In this document: piece after piece, positions 29,253 through 38,001 of the stretch
How positions within the stretch are numbered: the first letter of the stretch is position 1
Layout: each line of letters begins with the position of its first letter
Source: Micromonospora tarensis
GTDB taxonomy: Bacteria; Actinomycetota; Actinomycetes; Mycobacteriales; Micromonosporaceae
NCBI RefSeq assembly: GCF_016803395.1
Contig: NZ_JAEVHL010000023.1
Span: forward strand, 1-48,235
Reading direction: 5' to 3'
DNA length: 48,235 bases
The notes under the pieces: generated by a model
Told to the model about the DNA's origin: nothing
The model's input: the letters and a program-made list of their open reading frames with translations, nothing else
Database searches by the model: none
Program-made: the position numbers and the translations under genes

Positions 29253-29529
29253 GTTAGCCGAAGGTGCTCAGATCACCGGACAGCCGAGTCGTCGGGCCGT
29301 CGAACAATTCGCCTGCATGGTGCACGACCTTCCAGATGCAGCGCGGGGAGCGGATAGGGCACCAGTCCGAGCAGTGAGCGGGAACCCTGGGACCGGGCGC
29401 GTGGCGACTCGGGCCGCCGCCCAGGCTCACGCGAGGACGACGGCCCATGAGCCGAGGCCAGACGGATCAGACGCTCGGGCACCGCCGGTCGACGAGGTCG
29501 CGGATCAGCGGCGCCACGCGCAGGATCGG

Positions 29530-30240
29530 TCAGACCTGGGCGGCGCGGAGGATGAGGTCCGCGACCTCCGCCGGGTGCGAGGCGAACACCGCGTGCGAGG
29601 CCCCGTCGATGCTGACCGCCTCGCCAGTGGCCCGCTCGGCCATGAAATGTTGCGCGGCTGCCGGGATGTTCTTGTCCGCCTCGCTGATCAGGAAGAAGCT
29701 CGGGGTCGTCGCCCACGCCTGCGCTCCGTCGGCCGGCTCCTCGAGAGCGGCCAGGGTGATCGGCCGCTGCGTCGCCGCCATCACCCGCGTCACCTCGGCG
29801 GGCACATCGGCCGCGAACTGATTGCGGTAGAGCTCCTGGGCGACGTACATGTCCTGGTTGCCGTCCGGCAGCGGGACCGGGCGAAGCGTCTGCGCCAGGG
29901 TGCTGCCCGGGAACTTGCCGGACAGCGTCACCGCGCTGTCCCCCGACTCCGGCGCGAAAGCGGCCACGAACACCAGCGACTTCACGTTGTCGGCGCCGGC
30001 CGCCGCCTTACTGATGACCATGCCGCCGTACGAGTGACCCACCAGGACCACCGGCCCGTCGATGCTGTCCACCAGGGCTCGCACCTGCCCCGCGTCGAAC
30101 GCCACCGACCGCAGCGGGTTGGCCGCCGAGATCACCTGGTGGCCCTGTGCCCGCACCAGCTCGATCACCGGGCCCCAGCCGCCCGACTCCGCGAACGCAC
30201 CGTGCACCAGGACGACAGTGGTCTTCGCGTTCTCCACCAT
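29530..30240 (-). CDS. Alpha/beta hydrolase
   Basis: Start at ATG 30240, with GGAGG eight bases upstream, gives 236 residues. It is a cytosolic alpha/beta hydrolase of the small esterase-like group. The oxyanion segment is VVLVHGAFAESGGWGPV, the nucleophile elbow is GHSYGG, the acid lies in SEADKNIP and the base in GASHAVFASHP. Length is complete for the family. The same group has two degraded relatives within 5 kb (30625 and 34636), so this one may be the survivor of a small paralogous set. The substrate cannot be read; many homologues of this group hydrolyse small esters and amides. Confidence 0.9.
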   Translation of the reverse strand: MVENAKTTVVLVHGAFAESGGWGPVIELVRAQGHQVISAANPLRSVAFDAGQVRALVDSIDGPVVLVGHSYGGMVISKAAAGADNVKSLVFVAAFAPESGDSAVTLSGKFPGSTLAQTLRPVPLPDGNQDMYVAQELYRNQFAADVPAEVTRVMAATQRPITLAALEEPADGAQAWATTPSFFLISEADKNIPAAAQHFMAERATGEAVSIDGASHAVFASHPAEVADLILRAAQV

Positions 30241-30624
30241 GACAACCTCCGAATGTTCGTCTTGCTCGTCGTGCTGACCCGACCAATACTTGGCGCTGTC
30301 CCCGCCTCCAGCGCCCGTCAGATGACGGGCGCGATGACTGCCGGTGAGCGGACCTGGCGATGCCGTACCCGTCGGTTGACGACTCCGGTCCCGGGGACCT
30401 GGTCCGGGGATCGCGCCGCTACCAGGCGAGAGTCGCGGCGGACCCTCCTGGCGGCCGGGCCGGCCGGACGGGTCCGGTGCTCCCGCCCAACGGTTCGCCG
30501 GGGGTGTCGTGTTGCCGCACCCGCTGAGCTGGCAGCGCCGCACCTGCGGGGGAGCGTGCCTGACAGCGCCGTGCCGGCCGGCGGTAACGTTCCCCCCTGT
30601 TCACAGGTCTCGGAGGTATCGACG
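30241..30624. promoter_or_regulatory. Intergenic region between divergent hydrolase genes
   Basis: About 380 bases separate the intact hydrolase (minus) from the broken one (plus). Promoters for both must lie here, but I cannot name boxes with confidence. No gene is seen. Confidence 0.4.
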
Positions 30625-31027
30625 ATGGCGGACACGCCGATCGTTCTCGTACCCGGCTTTTATCACGGTTCGTGGGCGTGGGCCGAGGTGGTCACGGAGC
30701 TAGCCGCGCGGGGACGAACGGGTGTCGCCGTCGACCTGGCCGCGCACGGCTTGCATGCGGTGAGCCCCGCTCAGCTGCGACGCGCCCTTGGCGATGGCGA
30801 CGGAGAGGACGACTCTCACCGCAACCGGGTGGGGATCCGTGCCGCGTACCTATGTGGTGTGCGGTCACGACCGCACCATCCCGGCCCCGTTGCAGCGGCT
30901 GTTCATCGACCAGGCCGACGCCGCGTTTCCGGACAACCCCACCACCGTGGCCGAACTCGCCACGTCGCATTCGGCGTTCCTGTCGGTTCCGGGCCGGGTG
31001 GCCGAACTGATCGCCAGCCTCCGGTGA
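30625..31027 (+). pseudogene. Alpha/beta hydrolase with a large internal deletion
   Basis: An ATG with GGAGG starts a good N-terminal hydrolase segment (TPIVLVPGFYHGSWAWAEVV … VAVDLAAHGLHA). A good C-terminal segment in another frame follows (SVPRTYVVCGHDRTIPAPLQ … AELATSHSAFLSVPGRVAEL), ending at 31027. Complete members have about 230-240 residues; only about 130 codons remain. The missing middle holds the nucleophile elbow with the catalytic serine, so it cannot be active. Unlike the one-base breaks elsewhere in the window, this needs a real deletion of some 300 bases. Confidence 0.8.
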
Positions 31028-31070
31028 GTACGGGCGGACAGGAGTCAGCACGGCAGTGAACGACGTTTCG

Positions 31071-31130
31071 GCGGTGCTTCCGACGGGCGGTGCTTCCGAC
31101 GGGCGGTGCCGACGAAGAGCGGTGCCGACG
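31071..31130. repeat. Degenerate 16-bp tandem repeat
   Basis: GCGGTGCTTCCGACGG occurs twice back to back (31071-31086, 31087-31102). Two shorter, changed copies starting GCGGTGCCGACG follow at 31103 and 31119. They stand upstream of the LuxR-type regulator start. Confidence 0.75.
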
Positions 31131-31189
31131 ACTGGCGGTCGGAGACGAGGGCTCTTGCCCTGGTGGCGGTACTTCTGGAGGATCGAGCG

Positions 31190-33925
31190 GTGACGCTGGT
31201 GGGCCGTGCTGACGACATCGCCTCGTTGCGGGCGTACTTCGACAAGGCTGGCGTCGGCGGCGGTGCGGTCCTGCTGGTCGGCGAGGCCGGTGTGGGTAAG
31301 ACCGCGGTGCTCGATGAGTTCGCCGCCGGTGAAGCGGAACGCGGTGCCACGGTACTGCGGGCCGCCGGTGTGCAGTTCGAGGCGGAAGTCGGATATTCCG
31401 CCCTGAACCAGTTGCTGTTTCCGCTCGGCAGCGAGATGGCCGAGCTGAGCACGGCGCACCGCGACGCCCTGAGCTGTGCCCTGGGCTTCGACGTCGGTCC
31501 GGTCCCGGAACGGCTGGTGATATCGAACGCGGCGTTGTTCTGGCTGCGCGCGGTGGCGGCCGAGACGCCGCTTCTGCTCGTGATCGACGACGTCCACTGG
31601 GTCGATCGGGCAAGTGCGGAAGCGCTCGGCTTCATCGCCCGCCGCCTGGTCGGAAGCCCGATCCGGTTCATCGCCGCCGGCCGACCCACCGAACGCGGTT
31701 TCTTCCAGAACGGCGGGCTCACGGAGCTGAACCTGGCGCCGCTACCCGCCGATGCGGCTCGGACGCTGGTCGAGCAGCGCTTCCCCGATCTCGCACCAGC
31801 CGTACGGCAGCGGCTGCTCACCGAGGCCGCCGGCAATCCGCTGGCCCTGCTGGAACTGCCGTCGGCGTTGCACGACGACCAGCGGGCGGACTTCACCAGT
31901 CTTCCCGCAGTCCTGCCGCTGCCGGAACGGTTGCAGGAGATCTTCGCCGACCGGGTGCGCGGCCTGCCGGAACGTTGCCGGCTGATGATGCTGCTCATCG
32001 CGCTCGGTGGGACCACCGCCACCACCCGTCTCCAGCGCGCCGCCGGTGCCGTCTGTGACCTCGACGACCTCGCGCCAGCCCAGGAGGAACGGCTTGTCCT
32101 GGTGTCCGGCGGCTGGCTGACCTTTCGGCACCCACTCATCGGCGCCGCCGTGGTCGCGGCGTCCACCGATCGGCAGCGACGGTGGGCGCACGGTGTTCTC
32201 GTCGAGGCGGTGGAATCGCCCGAACTCCAGGTGCGGCACCTCGCCGCGTCCGCCGTGGGACCGGACGCCGACATCGCCGCGAAGCTCGAGCTGAGCGCTC
32301 GTGCGTTGCTGCGACACGGCGATGCGATCGGGGCGGTTGCCGCGCTCACCCGCTCTGCCGAGCTGAGTCCCGCTGCGGTCGACCGCGGCCGGCGGCTCGC
32401 GGAGGCCGCCTACATCGGCGCGGATGCGGGTGGTGAGCTGGCCGCGGCCAGCCGGCTGCTGGACAACGCCCGTCGTACCGGGTCGTTGGACACCCACTCG
32501 CTGCCGGCCGCCGCCGCGGCCGCCCACCTTCTGGTCAACGCCGACGGTGACGTGGTGACGGCACATCGGCTGCTGGCCGGCGCGATCGAGGCCGGCGATC
32601 ACGGGTTCGACGCCGACCAGCCGGTGCTCGTCGAGGCGCTGCACAACCTGATGTTGATCAGCTGGTGGGTGGGGACGGAGCAGGCCTGGCAGACCTTCCT
32701 CGGGCTGCTCGGGCGGCTCACCCCGCAGCCGCCGCCGGTGCTGCGGGTGACGGCGGCGGTGTTCGCTGATCCGGCGCGCGCCACCAGCAGAGACGTCGCC
32801 GAACTGGACGCGCTGATCGACACGATCGACCCGAACGATGAGGATCCGACGCGTCTCATCCGCATCGGCACCGCCGCCGTCTTCCCCGATCGCCTGGCCC
32901 GGCTGCGGGGCCTGGAACGGCGGCTGGTGCGCCAGGGTCGCGACGGCAGGGGCCCGGCCCGCCGCCATCTCGGCGCGCTGATGCACCTGGGCATCGACGG
33001 TTTCCAGGGTGGTCGTTGGCGTGAGGCCGGTGAGACAGCGGACGAGGGGCTGACTGTCTGCACCCGCCACGGGCTGCGCTTCTTCCACTGGTACTTCCAG
33101 TTCATCCACGCTCTGTTGGCGGCCGGCCGGGGCGAGGTGAAGGGTGCCCGACAGCTGACCGACAGCATGGCCAGTTGGGCCGCCGTCAACCAGGCCGGCG
33201 GCGTCACCCTCTTCGCGTTCCAGGCCAGAGCGCTCGCGGAGATCGGGGCCGGGGATTACCAGGCGGCCTACCAGTTCGCCTCGCGGGTGAGCCCGCCCGG
33301 GCAGCTGCTGCCGTACCGGCCGAACGTCCTCTGGTCGGCTCTCGACCTCGTCGAGGCGTGCGTACACACCGGGCGGCACGAGGAGGGCGTGGCGCACGCG
33401 CTCGCCATGCGCGCGGCCGGGCTGGCCGACATCTCGCCCCGGCTCACCATGTTGACCTCGGCAGCCCTCGCCCTGACCGCCGCTGAGCCCGAGATGTTCG
33501 AGGCGGCCCTGTCGGTGCCCGGTGCTGATCAGTGGCCGTTCGACTTCGCTCGTGTCCGGCTGGCGTACGGCGAACGGCTGCGCCGGCACCGTGACACCAG
33601 GGCGGCCCGCGAGCAGCTCACCATGGCCCACGACACCTTCGCGGCCATCGGTGCGGTGCCGTGGCGGAACCGGGCGGCGAGTGAGTTGCGGGCGACTGGG
33701 ATGACCCGGCAGTCGGCTCCGGACGCCGGGTCACCACTGACGCCCCAGGAGCGGGAGATCGCCGAACTCGCCGGCACCGGGCTGACCAACAAGCAGATCG
33801 GGCAGAAGCTGTTCATCTCGCATCGGACGGTCGGTGACCACCTGTACAAGATCTTTCCGAAGCTCGGCATCACCTCGCGGGCGGCGTTGCGGGACGCGCT
33901 CGGCGCGTACGACGAACGCGCTTGA
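31190..33925 (+). CDS. Large ATP-binding LuxR-family (LAL) transcriptional regulator
   Basis: Start set at GTG 31190, with GGAGG eight bases upstream; a frame open from 31106 exists but lacks a ribosome binding site. The product has 911 residues. The N-terminal AAA domain has Walker A LLVGEAGVGKTAVLDEF and Walker B LLLVIDDVHWVD. The middle 550 residues are helical, TPR-like. The C-terminal LuxR helix-turn-helix reads LTPQEREIAELAGTGLTNKQIGQKLFISHRTVGDHLYKIFPKLGI. Such proteins activate pathways in response to ATP and a small ligand. Targets could be the flanking hydrolase genes; the biosynthetic cluster is 13 kb away and separated by unrelated genes, so a link to it is unlikely. Confidence 0.92.
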   Translation: MTLVGRADDIASLRAYFDKAGVGGGAVLLVGEAGVGKTAVLDEFAAGEAERGATVLRAAGVQFEAEVGYSALNQLLFPLGSEMAELSTAHRDALSCALGFDVGPVPERLVISNAALFWLRAVAAETPLLLVIDDVHWVDRASAEALGFIARRLVGSPIRFIAAGRPTERGFFQNGGLTELNLAPLPADAARTLVEQRFPDLAPAVRQRLLTEAAGNPLALLELPSALHDDQRADFTSLPAVLPLPERLQEIFADRVRGLPERCRLMMLLIALGGTTATTRLQRAAGAVCDLDDLAPAQEERLVLVSGGWLTFRHPLIGAAVVAASTDRQRRWAHGVLVEAVESPELQVRHLAASAVGPDADIAAKLELSARALLRHGDAIGAVAALTRSAELSPAAVDRGRRLAEAAYIGADAGGELAAASRLLDNARRTGSLDTHSLPAAAAAAHLLVNADGDVVTAHRLLAGAIEAGDHGFDADQPVLVEALHNLMLISWWVGTEQAWQTFLGLLGRLTPQPPPVLRVTAAVFADPARATSRDVAELDALIDTIDPNDEDPTRLIRIGTAAVFPDRLARLRGLERRLVRQGRDGRGPARRHLGALMHLGIDGFQGGRWREAGETADEGLTVCTRHGLRFFHWYFQFIHALLAAGRGEVKGARQLTDSMASWAAVNQAGGVTLFAFQARALAEIGAGDYQAAYQFASRVSPPGQLLPYRPNVLWSALDLVEACVHTGRHEEGVAHALAMRAAGLADISPRLTMLTSAALALTAAEPEMFEAALSVPGADQWPFDFARVRLAYGERLRRHRDTRAAREQLTMAHDTFAAIGAVPWRNRAASELRATGMTRQSAPDAGSPLTPQEREIAELAGTGLTNKQIGQKLFISHRTVGDHLYKIFPKLGITSRAALRDALGAYDERA

Positions 33926-33984
33926 CCGTGGACGGCAGTCATCTGACGGGTGCTCTGCGGTTCCGTGCCGACCAGTCTTGAGGT

Positions 33985-34470
33985 ATGACCGCAGAGCCGT
34001 ACCCACTGGTGCACTGGCCGCCCGGCTGGGGGCCGGACCAATCCGACAGCTTCGTGGCTCACGAGCGCCGAATTCCCGCCCCGGCTGCCGTGATCTTCGG
34101 GCGTCTGATCGCGATAGCGGAGTGGCCGACGTGGCAGCACTCGGTGGATCGCGCCGAGTCGGCGGGTGACATCGCGGTGGGCAGCACCTTTCTGGTGGTG
34201 ACCAGGCCGCACGTTCTGGACGGCATTGTTGGTGAACTCGATCCGCCGAGCAGATTCGGGTGGGTGGCCGTCGGTGACGACATCAGCTTCTACCAGACGT
34301 GGCTGCTGCTCAACGAGGCCGACGGCGGCACCCGGACGATCTTTCAGGAGGCAGCCCGGGGCCCGGCCGCGTTGCTGCGGGCGCAGGGCCGGGCGGCGTT
34401 GACCCGCGGCTGGCTGGAGGCCCTGCTGTCGCAGGTCACGAACGGAGCAGATCCTCGAACGTGGCGCTGA
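33985..34470 (+). CDS. SRPBCC (START-like) family protein
   Basis: A 161-residue protein starting at ATG 33985 soon after the regulator. The pattern ERRIPAPAAVIFGRLIAIAEWPTWQHSVDRAE is the start of a helix-grip domain of the polyketide cyclase/dehydrase or AHSA1-like group. The later segments VGELDPPSRFGWVAVGD and FYQTWLLLNEADGGTRTIFQEAARG fit the beta-sheet of that fold. It should bind a hydrophobic small ligand or lipid in the cytosol. No catalytic residues can be assigned. It may be co-transcribed with the LuxR-type regulator 60 bases upstream. Confidence 0.8.
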   Translation: MTAEPYPLVHWPPGWGPDQSDSFVAHERRIPAPAAVIFGRLIAIAEWPTWQHSVDRAESAGDIAVGSTFLVVTRPHVLDGIVGELDPPSRFGWVAVGDDISFYQTWLLLNEADGGTRTIFQEAARGPAALLRAQGRAALTRGWLEALLSQVTNGADPRTWR

Positions 34471-34635
34471 GCGCGTACCCGTGCGCAGTACTGCTTCTGC
34501 GTGTGGTTTCGCGTGGTCCGCACCTCCTGCTCCCGGTGGAATAGGAACCGGCGGTACGGCCGGACGAAAACGATTCGACCCGCCGACCGGTAGCCCGGCC
34601 GCCGCTCCCGCAACTACTTCAGTCCATCGAGTCGA

Positions 34636-34907
34636 ATGGAAGACCCATACGAATTCGTGTTCCGCTGGCGCCCCATCCGCGACGCGGCGCTCAGTGCAGG
34701 CTCCGGAGAGCCGGCGTGGGCCGAGATCCCGTCCTGGTTCGTTCTCGCCGGTGCCGACCGCAACATTCCGGTCGAGGCTCAGCGCTGGATGGCCGACCGG
34801 GCCGGCGCCCGGGAGACGTGGAGATCCGCACGGCCGCACCCGCCGTCGGTGTGTCCAACCCGGGCCCGGTGGCGGACCTGATCGTTCGTGCCGCGGAAGC
34901 CCGGTGA
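34636..34907 (+). pseudogene. C-terminal fragment of an alpha/beta hydrolase
   Basis: Only the last quarter of a hydrolase is present: GEPAWAEIPSWFVLAGADRN, then IPVEAQRWMADRAGARET in one frame, and VEIRTAAPAVGVSNPGPVAD to the stop in the next. One added G at 34818 joins the two. It aligns by eye with the end of the intact gene at 29530 (SEADKNIP … ERATGEAVSIDGASHAVFASHP). The N-terminal part with the catalytic serine is absent, and the catalytic histidine position reads AAPAV instead of ASHAV. The interval 34471-34635 before it holds no recognisable gene. Confidence 0.75.
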
Positions 34908-34956
34908 TCTGACGGCACGGCGGCAGGCCTGCCAGGTCACTGGGTCGCACCCGGTG

Positions 34957-34994
34957 TCGACGTCCCGATCCGGTCATCCGGATCGGGACGTCGA
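34957..34994. terminator. Perfect 17-bp hairpin downstream of the cellulase gene
   Basis: TCGACGTCCCGATCCGG (34957-34973) and its exact reverse complement (34978-34994) enclose a TCAT loop. It lies 76 bases beyond the cellulase stop and can stop transcription from both sides. Confidence 0.8.
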
Positions 34995-35069
34995 GCCGTA
35001 CCGCAGCCGCTGGTCGGCGCCGCGGCGAAAAGCTCGCCGGCTGGCACCGGGCCTGCGGCGGCGAACCGG

Positions 35070-36458
35070 TCAGCCGGTCACGCAGGTGGCCGTCACGCCC
35101 GGGCCGGTGCCGGTGCCCTGGAAGCCGAAGGTGGTCGACTGCCGGCCGAGGATTCGCCCGTTGTAGCCCACGTTGGTGAACTGGACGGTCCCGCTGTTGC
35201 CGCTGGCCTGGGCGTTCCAGGTGCCGGTGATCGCGGTGCCGTTGGGCAGCGCGATGGTCACGGTCCAGCCGTTGATATCGGACTTTCCGGCGGTGACCGT
35301 CACGTTCGCGGTGAAGCCCTCGGCCCACCGGTTGACCGCCACCTCCGCGTAGCAGCCGTCACCGGCCGGTGGCGAGGTGTTCGGCGGGGTGACCGGCGGG
35401 GTGGTCGTCGGCGGGGTCGTGGTCGGGGGCGTGGTGGTCGGCGGGGTCGTGGTCGGAGGCGCGGTGGTCGGCGGGTTCGGCGCGCCGTTGGCCAGGCTGT
35501 AGGCCAGGTCGGGCTGGAACGAACCGGCGGTGTAGCGGCAGCCGTCCGCCTCCCCCGGCGGCTTCACCCAGAGGTACGCGTCGATGTTGGCGTCGCCGGT
35601 GTTGGTCGTCGGGTACATCCCGATCCGCCGGTCGGTGTTGTCGTCGCCGCACCAGTCCCCGCTGGCACCGCCGTTGCGGCTGGTGTCGATGACCTGGCGC
35701 TTGCCCGAGATGCCCATGCCGTTGAGGGCGGAGATGACCGCCCGGCCGAAGTTCGCCTCGTTCGAGGTGGAGTTGTAGTTCGACACGTTGGAGAAGAAGC
35801 CGTCGGCGTACTGCACGCCGGCCGCCCGGAGGCGGTTGGCCGTCTCGCCCGCGCTGTTCCAGGTGGAGTGGCCGGCGTCGAGGTACACCTTGGCGTTGGG
35901 GTTGGCCGACTTGATGGTCCGGGTGGCCGTGGTGAGCGCCTGGTTGCGCGCGTTGATCTCACCGCTGCTCAGGCAGGTCTGCAGGGCGAGCGAGTCGGTC
36001 TCCAGGATGATCAGGACGGTCTGGTTGCCGAGCCCGCTGGCGAAGTTGGACACCCAGGTCTGGTACTGGTTGAGGTCCGGCGCCCCACCGGCGCTGGCCC
36101 CGCCACAGTCCCGGTTGGTGATCTCGTACACCGCCAGCACCGGGATCTGCTGCGCCGCGTTGGCGGCGCCGATGAACCCGGACACCTCGGACTGCACTGT
36201 CGACGGGTTGAAGTTGGCGAACCAACGGGCCTGCGGCTGACTCGCGATCTTGTCGCGAATGACAGCGGCACGCGAGTCGCCGGGGTTGGCGGCGACCCAG
36301 CGGACGACGGCGGAACTCGGGTCGCGGTAGAGCGATCCGGACACCGTACCGGCGGAGGCGCTGCCGACGGTGAGGCAGACGCCGACGGCGGCTGCGCCCG
36401 CGACGGCCGCCATGCTGATGGCCGCCGATCTACGACGGAGCGAGGAGAAGGTAGCCAC
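35070..36458 (-). CDS. Secreted GH6 cellulase (endoglucanase/cellobiohydrolase) with C-terminal CBM2
   Basis: Start at GTG 36458 with AGGAGG nine bases upstream; 462 residues. Residues 1-36 are a signal peptide (arginine-rich start, hydrophobic core, ASA end). The GH6 domain, about 40-325, has LIILETDSLA with the proton-donating aspartate, YLDAGHSTWNSAGE, GFFSNVSNYN, QVIDTSRNG and DAYLWVKPPGEADG. A Pro-Thr linker of PPTTT repeats follows (about 330-365), encoded by a tandem DNA repeat around 35390-35475. The last 95 residues are a CBM2 with the two terminal cysteines (CYAEV … VTATC). The enzyme cleaves beta-1,4-glucan with inversion outside the cell. A CebR-like box 40 bases upstream suggests induction by cellobiose. 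Confidence 0.95.
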   Translation of the reverse strand: MATFSSLRRRSAAISMAAVAGAAAVGVCLTVGSASAGTVSGSLYRDPSSAVVRWVAANPGDSRAAVIRDKIASQPQARWFANFNPSTVQSEVSGFIGAANAAQQIPVLAVYEITNRDCGGASAGGAPDLNQYQTWVSNFASGLGNQTVLIILETDSLALQTCLSSGEINARNQALTTATRTIKSANPNAKVYLDAGHSTWNSAGETANRLRAAGVQYADGFFSNVSNYNSTSNEANFGRAVISALNGMGISGKRQVIDTSRNGGASGDWCGDDNTDRRIGMYPTTNTGDANIDAYLWVKPPGEADGCRYTAGSFQPDLAYSLANGAPNPPTTAPPTTTPPTTTPPTTTPPTTTPPVTPPNTSPPAGDGCYAEVAVNRWAEGFTANVTVTAGKSDINGWTVTIALPNGTAITGTWNAQASGNSGTVQFTNVGYNGRILGRQSTTFGFQGTGTGPGVTATCVTG

Positions 36459-36498
36459 GACGTGTTGCCTCCTGACCACATAGATGTTGCCAAGTTCA

Positions 36499-36512
36499 TG
36501 GGAGCGTTCCCA
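36499..36512. promoter_or_regulatory. CebR-like operator upstream of the cellulase
   Basis: TGGGAGCGTTCCCA differs at one base from the CebR consensus TGGGAGCGCTCCCA known from Streptomyces and Thermobifida cellulase genes. It lies 40 bases upstream of the GH6 start codon, where a LacI-type repressor would block transcription until cellobiose is present. Confidence 0.85.
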
Positions 36513-36653
36513 TGGACGGTAGCGGAGGCGCGCGTCGCTGCCAAGACATGAAGACTTGTCGATGAGTGACGGCGCCCGGAATGCCAGGGGGCAGCGGGTC
36601 CCTGGGCCCGCGCCAGGCGACCCGCAATCGCCGACGACCACGGGCAGCACGAC

Positions 36654-36685
36654 GCGGTGATCGCACCTACGCGTGCGATCACCGC
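36654..36685. terminator. Perfect 13-bp hairpin downstream of the anti-sigma gene
   Basis: GCGGTGATCGCAC (36654-36666) and GTGCGATCACCGC (36673-36685) pair around a six-base loop, 77 bases past the anti-sigma stop and before the cellulase promoter. It would insulate the two genes. The remaining sequence between 36459 and 36762 shows no gene. Confidence 0.75.
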
Positions 36686-36762
36686 CGGTTGCGCTGGCGG
36701 CAGGAGTCGCGTGTCCGACCGACCCTGCCGAGCGGCGCCGTCGTGTTTGCCGGTGCCGAGAG

Positions 36763-38001
36763 CTACGGCTGGAGGGCGTCCGCGGCAGGGGTCCAGGTCG
36801 ACTCGTCCCTGACGTCGGCGACCCTGATTCCCTTGGCGATCTTCTCCAGCTCGGCCCGCGGCAGTTGGTTGCCGAGGCCCACGGCGCTGACCTGCAGAAC
36901 GACCGTGCCGTCGGCGCTCCAGATGTTGCAGAAGCCGCCGCCGGCGGGGCCCTTCCGGTCGCGCCGGTCAGACCCGCTGTAGCACTTCGTGACGCCGGGT
37001 TCCGGTGCCTGGTTCGCGCTGGTGCTCGGCGTGACGAAGATGTGGAACCCGTCCCTGATGGCACCCTCGGCCGCGTCGTACGGCGCGGTCAGGCCCGAGG
37101 TGGGCGCGGCCGGCCTGGTGTACGTCGCGCCACCGAAGTCACCGGCGCGGGCCGTGGCGATGCCGCTGAGGCCGGGTAGGGCGTGCGTGCCGATCTGCAG
37201 CGGCAGGTAGCCGCCGGGCAGGTAGCCCACCGTGAACGGCACCAGGGCCGGCGTCGGCTTGCTGGGCTTCAGGCCCTCGACCAGACCGCCCAGGTCCTCG
37301 AAGCTCGGCGTGGCTTCGTCACTGGAGACCGAGGTGACCGCCGCCCAGGCGTTGTCGGCGTACTCCCAGGCGAACAGCTTGTTGCCAACCTCTGTCGGCT
37401 TCAACGGGTCGAGGCCGACCGGCAGCGTCGCCCGCACGGCCCGGTGCCCGGCCACTGTGACGTCAGTGCCGTCCTTGATGCCGGCGGGATCGAAGACACC
37501 CGGTCGGTAGACGGTCAGATAGGCCCACAGGTTCGGCTTCCCCCCGGCGGCCTTCTTCTTCTCCAACTCGGTGCCGCCACCCTGCGCCTCGGCCTCCTGC
37601 TCGGTGACGGGCCTGTCGTTCGAGCTGTGCCGGTCGGAGTAGACGGAGGCGATCTGGTAGCCGGTGGACGCGACGATCGGGTCCTGCACGTGCAGCGTGC
37701 CGGCGTCGTACCCCTGGAAGGTGAAGGTGAACGGCGTGGCGGCGGGCCACAGGGCCGGGGCGGGCGTGGCCGCCGCGCCGACCGGCGCCCTCGTGCCCGC
37801 GGTGTCCGGCCTCGGCGATCAGGTCGGCAGCGCGAACGCACCGGCGACCGCGACCAGGACGAGGCCGGCCGCACCGGCCGACGCGAACCCGGCCCGGCGA
37901 CGCCGCTCGGCCCGCCGCCCCGACGCGATGATGTCGTCGGCGGTGCGGGCCATCGGCGGCTCTTCGCCCGTCACGGCGTCCACCAGATCATGCAACTGCA
38001 C
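36763..38001 (-). pseudogene. Membrane anti-sigma-like protein interrupted by an in-frame TGA
   Basis: A GTG at 38001, with GGAGGAG upstream and overlapping the end of the sigma factor gene, starts a protein with a short cytosolic part (QLHDLVDAVTGEEPP … RRAERRRR) and one membrane helix (AGAAGLVLVAVAGAFALP). A TGA at 37821-37819 follows directly. The same frame then continues open for 352 codons as a hydrophilic domain (from about 37815 to 36763) with no further break. This looks like one 412-codon gene of the kind paired with SigE-family sigma factors, with a single base change (for example CGA or TGG to TGA). It could be a real nonsense mutation that leaves a short membrane anti-sigma peptide, or a sequence error. 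The outer domain is not recognised. Confidence 0.7.

Noticed and set aside
31190..33925. LuxR-type regulator as the pathway-specific activator of the biosynthetic cluster
   Set aside because: It lies about 13 kb away, separated by unrelated genes on both strands; no evidence connects them.
37819..37821. TGA in the anti-sigma gene read as selenocysteine
   Set aside because: No selenocysteine insertion hairpin is apparent and the family has no catalytic selenocysteine; mutation or error is simpler.
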